Source: Paenibacillus sp. oral taxon 786 str. D14 (lineage in GTDB: Bacteria > Bacillota > Bacilli > Paenibacillales > Paenibacillaceae). From it: a stretch of DNA of 64,000 bases. Below are positions 52,305-61,846 of this stretch, in pieces. Position numbers and translations under genes: made by a program. How positions within the stretch are numbered: position 1 is the first letter of the stretch; every line of letters starts with the position of its first letter. The notes below the pieces were generated by a model. That model did not search any database, was not told the DNA's origin, and worked only from the letters and a program-made list of their open reading frames with translations. The stretch covers positions 52,647-116,646 of the forward strand of contig NZ_GG695985.1 of the NCBI RefSeq assembly GCF_000159955.1. The letters are read 5' to 3'.

Positions 52305-54137
52305 ATGAGCACGGAAGCACTTACGATGGAACATGCGCAGCAGCTGCTGCAGAAATATTACGGATATCCCGATTTCCGCGAAGGGCAGCGGAGAATCGTC
52401 GAGAGCGTATTGTCCGGCGCGGATACGCTGGGCATTATGCCGACGGGCGGAGGCAAATCGATCTGTTACCAGATCCCGGCTCTGATGTTGCCGGGTCTGA
52501 CGCTGGTTGTGTCCCCGTTGATCTCGTTGATGAAGGATCAGGTCGATGCGCTCACGGCGATGGGCATCTCCGCCGCCTACATCAACAGCACGCTGTCGGG
52601 CAAGGAAGTGAACGACCGCATCCGGGCGGCGCGCCGCGGTGAGCTGAAGCTGCTCTATGTTGCGCCGGAGCGGCTGGAGCTGGACTGGTTCCGCGAGGAA
52701 ATGAGCGGTCTATCGATCTCCTGCGTCGCCGTCGACGAAGCGCACTGCGTCTCGCAGTGGGGCCATGACTTCCGGACAAGCTATCTGGCGGTCTCCCCGT
52801 TTGTGGAATCGCTGCCGCAACGGCCGATCCTCGCAGCCTTTACAGCCACGGCCACTCCGGAGGTCATGGACGACATGGTCCGTCTGCTGCGCCTTGCGAA
52901 TCCGGCCGTGTTCGTCACCGGCCTCGGTCGGGATAACCTGGCGATGTCGGTGCTGCGCGGTGAGAACAAGCGCGAATTCGTCCTGAATTACGCGACGACC
53001 CATGCGCATCAGCCCGGGATCGTCTACGCCGCAACCCGCAAGGAGGTTGACGACCTGTACGAGCGCCTGCGCCGCGCCGGCATCCCTGCCGGCCGCTACC
53101 ATGCCGGCTTGTCCGACAAGGAGCGGGAGGAGAGCCAGGAGGCTTTTCTCTATGACGACATTCGCGTGATGGTGGCGACCAACGCCTTTGGGATGGGGAT
53201 CGACAAATCGAACGTCCGTTACGTGATCCACTACAATATGCCGAAGAACATGGAGGCTTATGTTCAGGAAGCGGGCCGGGCTGGCCGGGACGGCGAGCCC
53301 AGCGAATGTATCCTGCTGTTTAGTCCGCAGGACATCATGACGCAGAAATTCCTGATCGAGCAAAACCCGCAGGATGGAGAACGCAAACGCAACGAGTACC
53401 GCAAGCTGCAGCAGATGGTTGAATATTGCTACCAGACGAGCTGCCTGCGCTGGGCAATGCTGGATTATTTCGGTGAGGCTCACGATCGCACGCCTTGCGG
53501 TGTTTGCAGCTCCTGCCGGGACGAACGGGAGCTCGTCGACATGACGCGCGACGCGCAGATCGTCTTCTCCTGTATCCACCGGATGCGGGAGCGGTTTGGC
53601 GTCTCGCTGGTTGCTTCGGTGCTCAAAGGTTCGCAGAACAAAAAGGTGCTGCAGTACGGCTTTAATCAGTTGCCTACCTATGGCATGCTGCGCACGCGCA
53701 CCGAGAAGGAAATTTCTGAACTGATCAATGTGTTTATTGCGGAAGGGTATTTAGCCTTGTCCGAAGGGCAATACCCGGTCGTAAGGCTGCAGCCGTTGGC
53801 GGTTGAGGTGCTGAAGAGCCGCCATCAGGTGATGCTCCGTGCGCCGGAGACTGCCGCCGCGTCCTCATCGTCATCTAGCTCGCGGCGCCGCAAGTATGAT
53901 GAAGGGCCGTCCGCCGTCAACGAGACGGTGTTCGAGCAGCTGCGCTTGATCCGCCGCGATTTGGCCGAGAAGGAGCGGGTGCCTTCCTATATTATTTTCA
54001 ACGATGCGACGCTGCGCGAGATGAGTGTGGTCTGTCCGACCAGCGAAGCGGATATGCTGAGAATCAAGGGCGTCGGCGAAGTGAAGTACCGTAAGTACGG
54101 AAAGCCGTTTCTGGAGTTTTTTCAAAATATGGAGTAG
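52305..54137 (+). CDS. recQ: ATP-dependent DNA helicase RecQ
   Basis: The 610-residue helicase has Walker A 'MPTGGGKSICYQIPAL', the DEAH box 'VDEAHCVSQWGHDFR', 'QEAGRAGRDGEPSECILLF' (motif VI), a zinc cluster with 'CLRWAMLDYFGE' and 'CGVCSSC', an RQC winged helix and a C-terminal HRDC domain after a Ser-rich linker. It unwinds recombination intermediates. AGGAG lies 12 bases before the ATG, which is long; an ATG at 52326 is an alternative. The radical SAM gene follows after 12 bp. Confidence 0.96.
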   Translation: MSTEALTMEHAQQLLQKYYGYPDFREGQRRIVESVLSGADTLGIMPTGGGKSICYQIPALMLPGLTLVVSPLISLMKDQVDALTAMGISAAYINSTLSGKEVNDRIRAARRGELKLLYVAPERLELDWFREEMSGLSISCVAVDEAHCVSQWGHDFRTSYLAVSPFVESLPQRPILAAFTATATPEVMDDMVRLLRLANPAVFVTGLGRDNLAMSVLRGENKREFVLNYATTHAHQPGIVYAATRKEVDDLYERLRRAGIPAGRYHAGLSDKEREESQEAFLYDDIRVMVATNAFGMGIDKSNVRYVIHYNMPKNMEAYVQEAGRAGRDGEPSECILLFSPQDIMTQKFLIEQNPQDGERKRNEYRKLQQMVEYCYQTSCLRWAMLDYFGEAHDRTPCGVCSSCRDERELVDMTRDAQIVFSCIHRMRERFGVSLVASVLKGSQNKKVLQYGFNQLPTYGMLRTRTEKEISELINVFIAEGYLALSEGQYPVVRLQPLAVEVLKSRHQVMLRAPETAAASSSSSSSRRRKYDEGPSAVNETVFEQLRLIRRDLAEKERVPSYIIFNDATLREMSVVCPTSEADMLRIKGVGEVKYRKYGKPFLEFFQNME

Positions 54138-54149
54138 GGTTGTGAGCAT

Positions 54150-55961
54150 GTGAAAGTCATATTGGCAACGCTGAACGCAAAATTTATTCATACCTCGCTG
54201 GCGATCCGGCTGCTCAAAGCCTACAGCGGCAACGAGTTTGACATCGATCTGGCCGAATATACGATCAAGGACCCGGTGATGAATATCGTGTCGGATCTGT
54301 TTAAGCGGAAGCCGGATGTCATCGGGTTCTCCTGCTATATCTGGAATATCGAAGAGACGATTCGAGTGGTGGCCTTGCTGAAGAAAGTGCTGCCGGAAGT
54401 GAAGATTGTACTGGGCGGCCCCGAGGTTAGCTACGACACGAAATACTGGATGGAGCGCATCCCGGAGGTGGATTTTATCGTCATGGGGGACGGTGAGGAG
54501 ACATTCCACCATTTGCTGCAGGAACTGTCCGGGGAGCAGAAGTTCCACTTCGTGTTTGGCGCGGCCTATCGCAAAGGAGAAGAGGTCGTACTGAATCCGC
54601 CTCGGCCAAAATCCGATCTGAACACGCTGCCGTCGCCGCATCGTTTTCCCGAGGATATTCCGAATCTCGGCAAACGGATCGTGTATTTCGAGACCAGCCG
54701 CGGTTGCCCGTTCAGCTGCCAGTTTTGCCTCTCAAGTATTGAGGTGGGCGTGCGGTATTACGATATCGAACGGGTGAAGTCGGACATCCTGTACCTCATC
54801 GAGCATGGCGCGAAGATCATTAAATTTCTGGACCGCACGTTTAACATTAACCGCAATTACGCGATGGAGATGTTCGAATTTCTGATCAACAACCACCAGG
54901 GTTGCGTGTTCCAGTTCGAAATCACGGCGGACATCATGCGGCCGGAGGTGCTGGACTATTTGGCGGAGAACGCGCCGCCCGGCATCTTCCGCTTCGAGAT
55001 TGGCGTGCAGTCGACAAACGATCCAACCAACGAGCTGGTGAAACGCCGCCAGAACTTTACGAAGCTGACCCGGACCGTCACCAAAATCAAGGAAAGCGGC
55101 AAAATCGCCCAGCATCTGGATTTGATCGCCGGATTGCCGGAAGAGGACTATGCCACGTTCCGCAAAACGTTTAACGACGTGTTTGCTTTGCGTCCCGAGG
55201 AGCTGCAGCTTGGCTTCCTGAAGATGCTGCGCGGAACCGGGCTGCGGAATGACGCGGAGAAATACAACTACGTGTTTATGGACCATGCGCCTTATGAAAT
55301 CCTGAGCAATAACGTGCTGCCGTTTGAGGACGTAATCCGGTTGAAGCGGCTGGAGGACGTGCTGGAGAAGTATTGGAATGCGCACCGCATGGATCACACC
55401 GTGGAGTATCTGGTCACTCACGAGTTCGATTCGCCGTTTGACTTCTTCCAGGAGTTTGGCGACTATTGGGAGGAACAAGGCTGGCAGCGGATCGGTCATC
55501 AGCTGGAGGACCTGTTCATTCGTCTTCACGCGTTCTTAAGCGGACGCACTTTGAAAGAGCCGGAGGTTGTGCTTGGTTTAATGAAGCTCGACTACCTGCT
55601 TGGACACAAGTATAAGCCGCGGAAAATCTGGTGGGAGGACCGGGTGGACAAAGACCGGCGCAGCGCGTATTTCCGTGCGCTCGCAGAAGCCCCTGCTGCT
55701 TTGTCAGAGCAATTTGCGGCATACGGCCTGGATGAACGCGGGCTGCAGAAGTATGCGTGCATCGAAGAGCTGCCGTTTGCGCTGGGCGATGTACTGCGAG
55801 CGGAAGGGTCAGAAGCGCCAGCAAGCCCGGCGAACGCAGGGGATGAGCCGCAAGGCACGCTGCTTGTTGTCCTCTACCAGCAGGAAGCAGACGAGCGGCC
55901 GGTGTATTTCCACGCCCCTTTAAGCGCTTGGTCCCCGGAGCATTGCACCCTGGTCAAGTGA
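54150..55961 (+). CDS. B12-binding radical SAM protein (DUF4080 type)
   Basis: The 603-residue protein has an N-terminal cobalamin-binding domain (about 1-130; 'KPDVIGFSCYIWNIEETIRV', 'VLGGPEVSYD'), a radical SAM domain with the cluster motif in 'FETSRGCPFSCQFCLSS', and a C-terminal DUF4080 domain. It is probably a methyltransferase or related enzyme that uses cobalamin, and its substrate is unknown. The GTG start follows a weak site. It is cotranscribed with recQ and closed by a strong terminator. Its B12 need fits the corrinoid operon at 2.8-10.3 kb. Confidence 0.9.
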   Translation: MKVILATLNAKFIHTSLAIRLLKAYSGNEFDIDLAEYTIKDPVMNIVSDLFKRKPDVIGFSCYIWNIEETIRVVALLKKVLPEVKIVLGGPEVSYDTKYWMERIPEVDFIVMGDGEETFHHLLQELSGEQKFHFVFGAAYRKGEEVVLNPPRPKSDLNTLPSPHRFPEDIPNLGKRIVYFETSRGCPFSCQFCLSSIEVGVRYYDIERVKSDILYLIEHGAKIIKFLDRTFNINRNYAMEMFEFLINNHQGCVFQFEITADIMRPEVLDYLAENAPPGIFRFEIGVQSTNDPTNELVKRRQNFTKLTRTVTKIKESGKIAQHLDLIAGLPEEDYATFRKTFNDVFALRPEELQLGFLKMLRGTGLRNDAEKYNYVFMDHAPYEILSNNVLPFEDVIRLKRLEDVLEKYWNAHRMDHTVEYLVTHEFDSPFDFFQEFGDYWEEQGWQRIGHQLEDLFIRLHAFLSGRTLKEPEVVLGLMKLDYLLGHKYKPRKIWWEDRVDKDRRSAYFRALAEAPAALSEQFAAYGLDERGLQKYACIEELPFALGDVLRAEGSEAPASPANAGDEPQGTLLVVLYQQEADERPVYFHAPLSAWSPEHCTLVK

Positions 55962-55972
55962 GGAGAGCAATA

Positions 55973-56042
55973 ACGAAAAAGCGAGCCTGCAAACCGGCTT
56001 CCTCTTCCCGAGGAGCCGGTTCAGCAGGCTCGCTTTATTTGT
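55973..56042. terminator. Bidirectional terminator
   Basis: AAGCGAGCCTGC pairs with GCAGGCTCGCTT and encloses a second stem (CCGGCT..CCTC with GAGG..AGCCGG). T-runs exist on both strands. Confidence 0.9.
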
Positions 56043-56993
56043 TTATTCTGCGTTCGCTGCTTCGGGCGGCAGATGCCACTCCAGCCAATTCAACACATCC
56101 GACATCACTTCGTCGCGGTTGATTTCGTTCAGCATTTCATGACGGCCGCCGGGATACAGCCGCACCTCAACGTCTTCGAGGCCCAGCTGATGGTACAGTC
56201 CGGCGAGACGCCGGACGCCGGCGCCGTTTTGGCCGACCGGATCGAGGTCGCCGCCAAAGATATAAACCGGCTTATCCTTAGGGATGGAACGCATCTTCTC
56301 CGGGCGATGAATCTCCTGCAGCAGGCCAAAGAATCCGTAAAAGAAGCCGGCACTGCACAAGAAGCCGCAGTGCGGGTCAGCGATGTATTTGTCCACCTCG
56401 GCCTCGTCCCGGGAAAGCCAGTCAAAGGGCGTCCGCGCCGGGAGGAAGTTACGGTTAAAGCTCCCGAAGGTCACGGCGTTCATCAGCAGGCTGGGATGCA
56501 TCTCGCCTTGCAGCAGGCTTTGCAGGCGTGCGAGGCTTCGTCCCAAGCCCAGCAGTCCCCGGGGGCCATTTGTTCCTGAGAGAATAAATCCAGTATAAGG
56601 CTCCGGGGCTAGGTACATAACCTTCTGCGTTAGAAAGGAGCCCATGCTATGGCCGAGCAGAAACAAGGGGAGTTCGGGATGCTCCTGACGGATGATCTTC
56701 GTAAGCTGGATCATATCTTCTGCCATGCCGGTAAACCCCTGTTTGCCCGGCCAGCCCAATTCCTCGGGACTTCCAGCCGTGCGCCCGTGCCCGCGGTGAT
56801 CGTTCGCGTAGACAACAAAGCCGTGGGCAGTCAGCAATCGGGCCAGGCGCTCATAGCGCTTGGCCGTTTCTGCCATTCCATGGGCGATTTGCAACACCCC
56901 GCGCGGCGGAGCAGCGGTATCTTTGGCGGTCCAGCGATACACGAAGACGCCGTGACCTGTGTCATTGTCGAGCGTAAACGTATGCTCTTTCAA
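56043..56993 (-). CDS. Alpha/beta hydrolase, monoacylglycerol-lipase-like
   Basis: The 316-residue protein has the lipase pattern 'GHSMGSFLTQK' (nucleophile Ser about 115), 'VYANDHRGHGRT' (oxyanion region), 'YIFGGDLDPVG' (Asp) and 'GGRHEMLNE' (His). It probably cleaves monoacylglycerols or lysophospholipids in the cytoplasm. It lies between convergent genes and ends at the bidirectional terminator. Confidence 0.9.
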   Translation of the reverse strand: MKEHTFTLDNDTGHGVFVYRWTAKDTAAPPRGVLQIAHGMAETAKRYERLARLLTAHGFVVYANDHRGHGRTAGSPEELGWPGKQGFTGMAEDMIQLTKIIRQEHPELPLFLLGHSMGSFLTQKVMYLAPEPYTGFILSGTNGPRGLLGLGRSLARLQSLLQGEMHPSLLMNAVTFGSFNRNFLPARTPFDWLSRDEAEVDKYIADPHCGFLCSAGFFYGFFGLLQEIHRPEKMRSIPKDKPVYIFGGDLDPVGQNGAGVRRLAGLYHQLGLEDVEVRLYPGGRHEMLNEINRDEVMSDVLNWLEWHLPPEAANAE

Positions 56994-57029
56994 GCGCAGC
57001 CCTTCTTTCCATGAATTTATGGGAAGACC

Positions 57030-57428
57030 TCAAGCGAGAAACGCAGGCTGGAAAAATTCGATCCGTTCGCCGTCCGGTCCGTTAAAGAAGAAGAAACGAC
57101 TGCCGTTTGGCAGACTGCGGATTTCCGGATCAAGGCCGGACAAGCCTAATTTGGAAATCCGGCTATATTCCTCTTCGATATCACTAGCGGTAAAGGCGAT
57201 ATGATGTACTTTGCCCTCATTTGGCAGCTCTTCTCCTTCAGGGAGATTAATCAACTCGACCTCAACGGATTCCTGACCCGGGAAGGTGAGGAAAGCCAGG
57301 CGCAACGGATCTCCCACCTCACCGATCGTAGATAACAGCTTCATGCCGATGACCCGTTCATAAAACTCGATGGAATCCTCCAGCGCCGAGACGCGAATTC
57401 CGACATGCTCGATTTTGCGAATGCCCAT
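57030..57428 (-). CDS. VOC-family protein (glyoxalase-like)
   Basis: The 132-residue protein opens 'MGIRKIEHVGIRVSALEDSI' and has 'GKVHHIAFTASDIEEEY' and 'NGPDGERIEFFQPAF', the vicinal-oxygen-chelate fold with a metal site. It resembles glyoxalase I and the dioxygenase fold; the true substrate is not known. The ATG at 57428 follows a GGGGG site and lies 17 bp after the stop of the upstream mnmM-like gene. Confidence 0.85.
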   Translation of the reverse strand: MGIRKIEHVGIRVSALEDSIEFYERVIGMKLLSTIGEVGDPLRLAFLTFPGQESVEVELINLPEGEELPNEGKVHHIAFTASDIEEEYSRISKLGLSGLDPEIRSLPNGSRFFFFNGPDGERIEFFQPAFLA

Positions 57429-57444
57429 ACCGATGACCCCCAGT

Positions 57445-58041
57445 TTAAATGGAATTGGTTGATTTCTTCTCAATAGCGATCAAATACGGGGCAGCCGGCC
57501 TTTGCGGCTGCCGGTACAGGATCGCCTGTCCGGCGGAAGCGGGCAGTGCAGCCGCCCAGGCTTCCACCGCCGCCGCTTCGGCGTCGCCGCCGGGATGGCC
57601 GGGGTAGAGGACGGCCGTCAAGATCCCGCGCGGCCGCAGCAGGGCCAGAGCGGCCTCCAGGGCGGGCAGCGTGCTGTCCGGCTGCGTGATCAGCGCCGGG
57701 TCAGCGCCCTCGGCTGGCAAATAGCCGAGGTTGAACATCACGGCGCCGAGCCGCCCGTGCACGTCCGCGGGCAGCACGGCCGCCATGTCCGCGTGGCTCG
57801 CCTGAAGCAAGGTGACGCCGGCGATGGAATCCGCCGGCTCCTTGTCCAGCCGAGCCTTCGTTAGGGCCAGCGCCTGCGGCTGGATATCGAAGGCGAACAC
57901 TCGCCCCTTCGGACCGCAGGCTTTGGCCAGGAACAGCGTGTCCGCGCCGGTTCCCGCCGTGGCGTCGACGGCCGCGTCGCCGAGCCTCAGCCGTTCGCCG
58001 GCCAGTTTATGCGCGAAGCTTAATACGGAGAGGAAGCCCAT
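57445..58041 (-). CDS. Class I SAM tRNA methyltransferase (YtqB/MnmM-like)
   Basis: The 198-residue protein has the SAM motif 'VDATAGTGADTLFLAKACG' and the catalytic-region motif 'VMFNLGYLP'. It matches the YtqB family; in B. subtilis YtqB (MnmM) methylates aminomethyl-thiouridine at the wobble position. The adjacent radical SAM gene (YtqA/MnmL family) supports this. It lies 6 bp behind ytqA. The second half is unusually Ala-rich and GC-rich. Confidence 0.88.
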   Translation of the reverse strand: MGFLSVLSFAHKLAGERLRLGDAAVDATAGTGADTLFLAKACGPKGRVFAFDIQPQALALTKARLDKEPADSIAGVTLLQASHADMAAVLPADVHGRLGAVMFNLGYLPAEGADPALITQPDSTLPALEAALALLRPRGILTAVLYPGHPGGDAEAAAVEAWAAALPASAGQAILYRQPQRPAAPYLIAIEKKSTNSI

Positions 58042-58047
58042 AAGCGC

Positions 58048-59001
58048 TCAACGTCCTCTCCAGTATTTGCCCTGCCAGGAATCGCGGCGCTTCAGCTCCG
58101 CGTCGATGGCGTTGAGCACTTCCCATTTTTTGAGGCTCCACATCGGTCCGATCAGCAGGTCGCGCGGCGCGTCTCCGGTCAGCCGATGCACGATCATTTC
58201 TGGCGGCAGAAATTCAAGCGTGTCCACAATCAGCTTGACGTATTCGTCCTGTTCCAGGAAACGCAGCAATCCTGCTTCGTACTGCTTCACCATCGGCGTC
58301 TTGCGCATCAGATGGAGCAGGTGGATCTTAATGCCCTGCACGTCCATGTTCGCCACGGCGCGGCCGGTCTCCAGCATCATTTCATGCGTTTCCTGCGGCA
58401 GGCCGTAAATGATATGCGTGCACACCCGGATGCCGCGTGCGCGCAGTTTCTCCACCGCATCGAGGTAGCATTGCGTATCGTGCGCCCGGTTGATCAGCGT
58501 GGACGTCGACTCATGGATCGTTTGCAAGCCCATTTCGACCCAGAGGTAGGTGCGCTCATTGAGCTCGGCTAAATAATCCACGACATCGTCCGGCAGGCAA
58601 TCCGGTCTCGTGGCGATGGATAAACCGACGACACCCGGCTGCTCCAGAATCGCTTCGTAATATTCACGAAGCACCTCCACCGGCGCATAAGTATTCGTAT
58701 AAGCCTGAAAATATCCAATATATTTCGCATGCGGCCACTTCAGATGCTGCCGGTCGCGGATCGTGGCAAACTGCGTTACCAGATCGTCCCGGCGGCTTCC
58801 GGCAAAATCGCCCGATCCCCGGGCGCTGCAGAACGTGCAACCGCCCTTTGCGATCGAGCCATCGCGGTTGGGACAAGTGAATCCGGCATCTAGCATCACC
58901 TTAAATACCTTGTCTCCGAACTCTTGGCGCATCTCGAAATTCCAGGTATGAAATCTTTTGTCTCCCCACAAAGCAGGAGTGTCCGTCATCAGTGTACTCA
59001 T
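58048..59001 (-). CDS. TIGR01212-family radical SAM protein (YtqA/MnmL-like)
   Basis: The 317-residue protein has an unusual cluster motif, Cys in 'AGFTCPNRDGSIAKGGCTFC', followed by 'GSGDF', 'IGYFQAYTNTYAPVEVL' and 'EMGLQTIHESTSTLINR'. In B. subtilis the YtqA family (MnmL) makes the aminomethyl step of wobble-uridine modification, working with YtqB. The two genes are adjacent here. It is the first gene of this minus-strand unit. Confidence 0.92.
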   Translation of the reverse strand: MSTLMTDTPALWGDKRFHTWNFEMRQEFGDKVFKVMLDAGFTCPNRDGSIAKGGCTFCSARGSGDFAGSRRDDLVTQFATIRDRQHLKWPHAKYIGYFQAYTNTYAPVEVLREYYEAILEQPGVVGLSIATRPDCLPDDVVDYLAELNERTYLWVEMGLQTIHESTSTLINRAHDTQCYLDAVEKLRARGIRVCTHIIYGLPQETHEMMLETGRAVANMDVQGIKIHLLHLMRKTPMVKQYEAGLLRFLEQDEYVKLIVDTLEFLPPEMIVHRLTGDAPRDLLIGPMWSLKKWEVLNAIDAELKRRDSWQGKYWRGR

Positions 59002-59208
59002 TGCGGCTCCTTCATTTTGTCACAAAATATTTTTTGCATATTTATACAACGGCGAAAGCCCCGTCCGTACGCCGCTTCCACTGAATTTATTGTATCAAAT
59101 TTCACTGGAAAAGGGGAATGCTGCTTGCCTGTTTCCTTGCGGCAGGGTACGGAAATATGTTATTTTGAGAATATCAATTTCGTTGGACCCCAATTCCAAA
59201 ATATATCG

Positions 59209-59252
59209 AAAAAGGAATCACTCGTCTCGTCTCCCCGGCGAACGGTTGGTTC
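59209..59252. terminator. Stem-loop with T-run
   Basis: AAAAAGGAA pairs with TTCCTTTTT across a 25-base loop upstream of the trmB promoter. Bases 59002-59208 hold nothing else recognised. Confidence 0.5.
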
Positions 59253-59268
59253 CTTTTTCATTGCGCGC

Positions 59269-59297
59269 TTTACATTTGCAGCAAACTTCGGCACAAT
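59269..59297 (+). promoter_or_regulatory. Possible trmB promoter
   Basis: TTTACA (59269-59274) and CACAAT (59292-59297) are 17 bp apart, 38 bp before the ATG. Confidence 0.4.
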
Positions 59298-59335
59298 ATT
59301 GCAAGGAATGGATACCAAGAAAGCGGAGGAATAAC

Positions 59336-60046
59336 ATGCGTTTACGCGGCAGAAAAGGAATACGGGAGCATTTGGAGGAGCAGCAGGATCTGGTTGTCCT
59401 GAATCCCCGGGAATATAAAGGACGCTGGGCGGAGGTGTTCGGCAACGGCCGTCCGATCCACATCGAGCTTGGCATGGGCAAAGGTCAGTTTATCAGCGGC
59501 ATGAGTGTAAAATATCCAGACGTGAACTTCATCGGCATGGACATGTATGATGAGTTGATTCGCAGGGCGAGCGAGAAGGTGCGCGCGAAATGGGACGAGC
59601 AGGGCGGGCTGAAGCCGCAAACCGTTCGTCTGGCGCTGGGGAATATTGAAATGATCGAGGAGTTTTTTGCGCCAGGGGAAGTGGAGCGCATTTATTTGAA
59701 CTTCAGTGATCCATGGCCGAAGAAGAAGCATTGGCGCCGGCGCTTGACGCACCCGCGGTTTTTGGAGAAATACCGTCATCTCCTGAACGAAAACGGCGAA
59801 ATTCACTTCAAGACTGACTCCCGCGTGCTGTTTGAATTTTCGCTGAATGCCTTTGCCGCGGTTGGATTGCAGATGAGCGACATTTCGCTTAGCCTGCATG
59901 AAGGCGGGATTAATGAGGCCCATGTCATGACGGAATACGAAAGCAAATTCGTAGGACAAGGCATGCCGATCTACCGCTGCGAAGTAATGGTTGGCGAAGC
60001 GGCCTTACAACGTTACCATGAGCGGAAGATGGAGATGTTTAAATAG
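59336..60046 (+). CDS. trmB: tRNA (guanine-N7-)-methyltransferase
   Basis: The 236-residue protein has the SAM motif 'IHIELGMGKGQFISG', 'DVNFIGMDMYDELIRRASEK'-type residues and the family motif 'YLNFSDPWPKKKHWRRRLTH'. It makes m7G46 in tRNA. The ATG at 59336 has CGGAGGA; the longer open frame upstream is non-coding. A terminator follows. Confidence 0.96.
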   Translation: MRLRGRKGIREHLEEQQDLVVLNPREYKGRWAEVFGNGRPIHIELGMGKGQFISGMSVKYPDVNFIGMDMYDELIRRASEKVRAKWDEQGGLKPQTVRLALGNIEMIEEFFAPGEVERIYLNFSDPWPKKKHWRRRLTHPRFLEKYRHLLNENGEIHFKTDSRVLFEFSLNAFAAVGLQMSDISLSLHEGGINEAHVMTEYESKFVGQGMPIYRCEVMVGEAALQRYHERKMEMFK

Positions 60047-60049
60047 CAA

Positions 60050-60088
60050 AAAAATCGGAGCAGGATGAATCCTGGCTCCGCTTTTTTG
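60050..60088 (+). terminator. Terminator after trmB
   Basis: CGGAGCAGGAT pairs with ATCCTGGCTCCG (one bulge), followed by TTTTTT. Confidence 0.85.
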
Positions 60089-60113
60089 TAAATCGCCTTC
60101 CTGATCAGGCTGG

Positions 60114-61262
60114 TTATTTTCGGATGAAATTCGTATTCCCAAGTAAATCAATGATAGCTTGAGCACTTTGCATCGGCCGGAATTTGGCGATATGGTTCAA
60201 GACCTCTTCCCGTTTGCGCACGACTTCGTCGTATTGCTCGGTCAACCGTTTGATCCAATCGGTAATATCGTCCAGCGATTTCATCGGGGTTCCCCAACCT
60301 TGCTGGGCAAAATAATGCGAATTTTCCTCCTCCTGGCCGGGAAGCGGCTGGTGGAACAGCATCGGGATGCCTTTGGCCAGCCCCTCCGAGCAGGTCATGC
60401 CGCCCGGCTTGGTGATCAGCAAATCGGACACTTCCATCAGCTTGTCAATTTCCTTCGTGAACCCGAGCAGATGGATGTTGGGATGAATGAATCGGGGATC
60501 CTTTTGCATTTTCTCCAACGACTTCTCGTTGCTGCCCAGACAGAAAATGACTTGAATTTGCTCGCGATAAGAGGCGAGCAGGGCATTGACCGCCTCGTCC
60601 TTCATGAAGCCCCAACCTCCGCCCATGACCAGTACGGTAGGCATATCCTTCAGATGGAATTGCAGGCGGATATCTTCCTTCCGATGGCGCTCCCAGAAAT
60701 TCGGATGGATCGGGATGCCGGTAATCAGGATTTTGCTTTTGTCTACGCCCCGTTCCATCAGTTTCTTCTGCACCTGGTCGGTGGACACGAGATAACAATT
60801 CACTTCCCGGCTCACCCAAGCTCCGTGCACATCATAATCGGTAATGACGGTACAGAGCGGGACGTCCAGCATACCTAGCCGTTTCAGGCGGGAAATCACC
60901 GCGCTTGGGATCGGATGGGTGCAGACGATCACGTCGGGATGAAGCTGACGGATAATTTGAATTGTACGCGTATAAAAAATCCGATGAAGAGCCATCGTCG
61001 TCAATCGGTTTAAAGATTTCTTGTAGTTGCTGCGATACATCATACGGACAAGCCGAGGCTGCGAGGACACCGTTTTCTTGTAAGCGGTGATGATGATCGG
61101 CGCCACCCTAGGGTTCAAAAAACTGCCCAGCTCTAGGACTTTCGTCTGTATGTTTGGCGCAATCTTTCGTAAACTGCTGGAGAGCGCGTAGGCCGCTTGC
61201 GTGTGACCGGCTCCAAACCCCTCGGATAAAAGTAAGACTCTCTGTTTTTGCACTGGTTTCAC
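60114..61262 (-). CDS. UgtP/MGDG-synthase-like glycosyltransferase
   Basis: The 382-residue GT28-family protein has the lipid-side motif 'LLSEGFGAGHTQAAYALSSS', 'VLVMGGGWGFMKDEAVNALL' and the nucleotide-sugar motif 'SDLLITKPGGMTCSEGLAKG'. It probably transfers glucose or galactose from a UDP-sugar to diacylglycerol or a related lipid at the membrane. It lies 42 bp behind the PAP2 gene; the two could form an operon on lipid metabolism. Confidence 0.9.
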   Translation of the reverse strand: MKPVQKQRVLLLSEGFGAGHTQAAYALSSSLRKIAPNIQTKVLELGSFLNPRVAPIIITAYKKTVSSQPRLVRMMYRSNYKKSLNRLTTMALHRIFYTRTIQIIRQLHPDVIVCTHPIPSAVISRLKRLGMLDVPLCTVITDYDVHGAWVSREVNCYLVSTDQVQKKLMERGVDKSKILITGIPIHPNFWERHRKEDIRLQFHLKDMPTVLVMGGGWGFMKDEAVNALLASYREQIQVIFCLGSNEKSLEKMQKDPRFIHPNIHLLGFTKEIDKLMEVSDLLITKPGGMTCSEGLAKGIPMLFHQPLPGQEEENSHYFAQQGWGTPMKSLDDITDWIKRLTEQYDEVVRKREEVLNHIAKFRPMQSAQAIIDLLGNTNFIRK

Positions 61263-61303
61263 CTTATTCCTGCAAGGTTTTCCTATTGTCTACAATATCC
61301 CCT

Positions 61304-61831
61304 TTAAGCCCATAATGCAACCGTTCCAAGCGCTACAGAGGAGCCGATGACCGCTCCGGCAAGAGTGTCTGAAGGGTAATGCAGGCCTAAATAAATACGC
61401 GAAACTGCCACGATCAACGCGATGGGGAGCAGCACCAGAATCAAGCTTGGAACCGCGGCCATAAACGGAACCGTAATGGAAAAAATGGCCGTCGTATGCC
61501 CGGACGGAAACGAGTGGTCCGTCAGCGGGTTCCGGAACGTATTGGTGCCCGGCAGCGTTAAGTAGGGCCGAAGACGCGGGTAGGTTTTTTTGACGAGTGC
61601 TACTGGAAGATGACTGATCGCGAGCGCGACGCAGGATTGCAAGCCGATTTTGCTCCATGGCTGCGGAGCCGCAAGCCAGATGAGCAAGGACGAAAGGATG
61701 GTGAACCAAGCTCCCCCTAAATGAGTTAAATGATACAGCCAGAAATTCAGAAAACTGCGGTGCAGGCGGCCGTTGATTCCTACAAAGAGCTGTCGGTCGA
61801 GTTGTTGAAGCTTATGGAATAAACGAGTCAT
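61304..61831 (-). CDS. PAP2-family membrane phosphatase
   Basis: The 175-residue membrane protein has the three-part acid-phosphatase motif: 'KKTYPRLRP' , 'DHSFPSGHTTAIF' and 'SRIYLGLHYPSDTLAG'. It removes phosphate from lipids such as phosphatidate or undecaprenyl diphosphate. The ATG at 61831 has GGAGGGA five bases upstream; a GTG further out lies in that site. Upstream of the UgtP-like gene. Confidence 0.9.
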   Translation of the reverse strand: MTRLFHKLQQLDRQLFVGINGRLHRSFLNFWLYHLTHLGGAWFTILSSLLIWLAAPQPWSKIGLQSCVALAISHLPVALVKKTYPRLRPYLTLPGTNTFRNPLTDHSFPSGHTTAIFSITVPFMAAVPSLILVLLPIALIVAVSRIYLGLHYPSDTLAGAVIGSSVALGTVALWA

Positions 61832-61846
61832 AATATCCCTCCGCAC

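Noticed and set aside
59002..59335. Upstream extension of trmB to 58958
   Set aside because: The extension is non-coding in character, contains a terminator-like stem and lacks a ribosome site; the ATG at 59336 has a good one.
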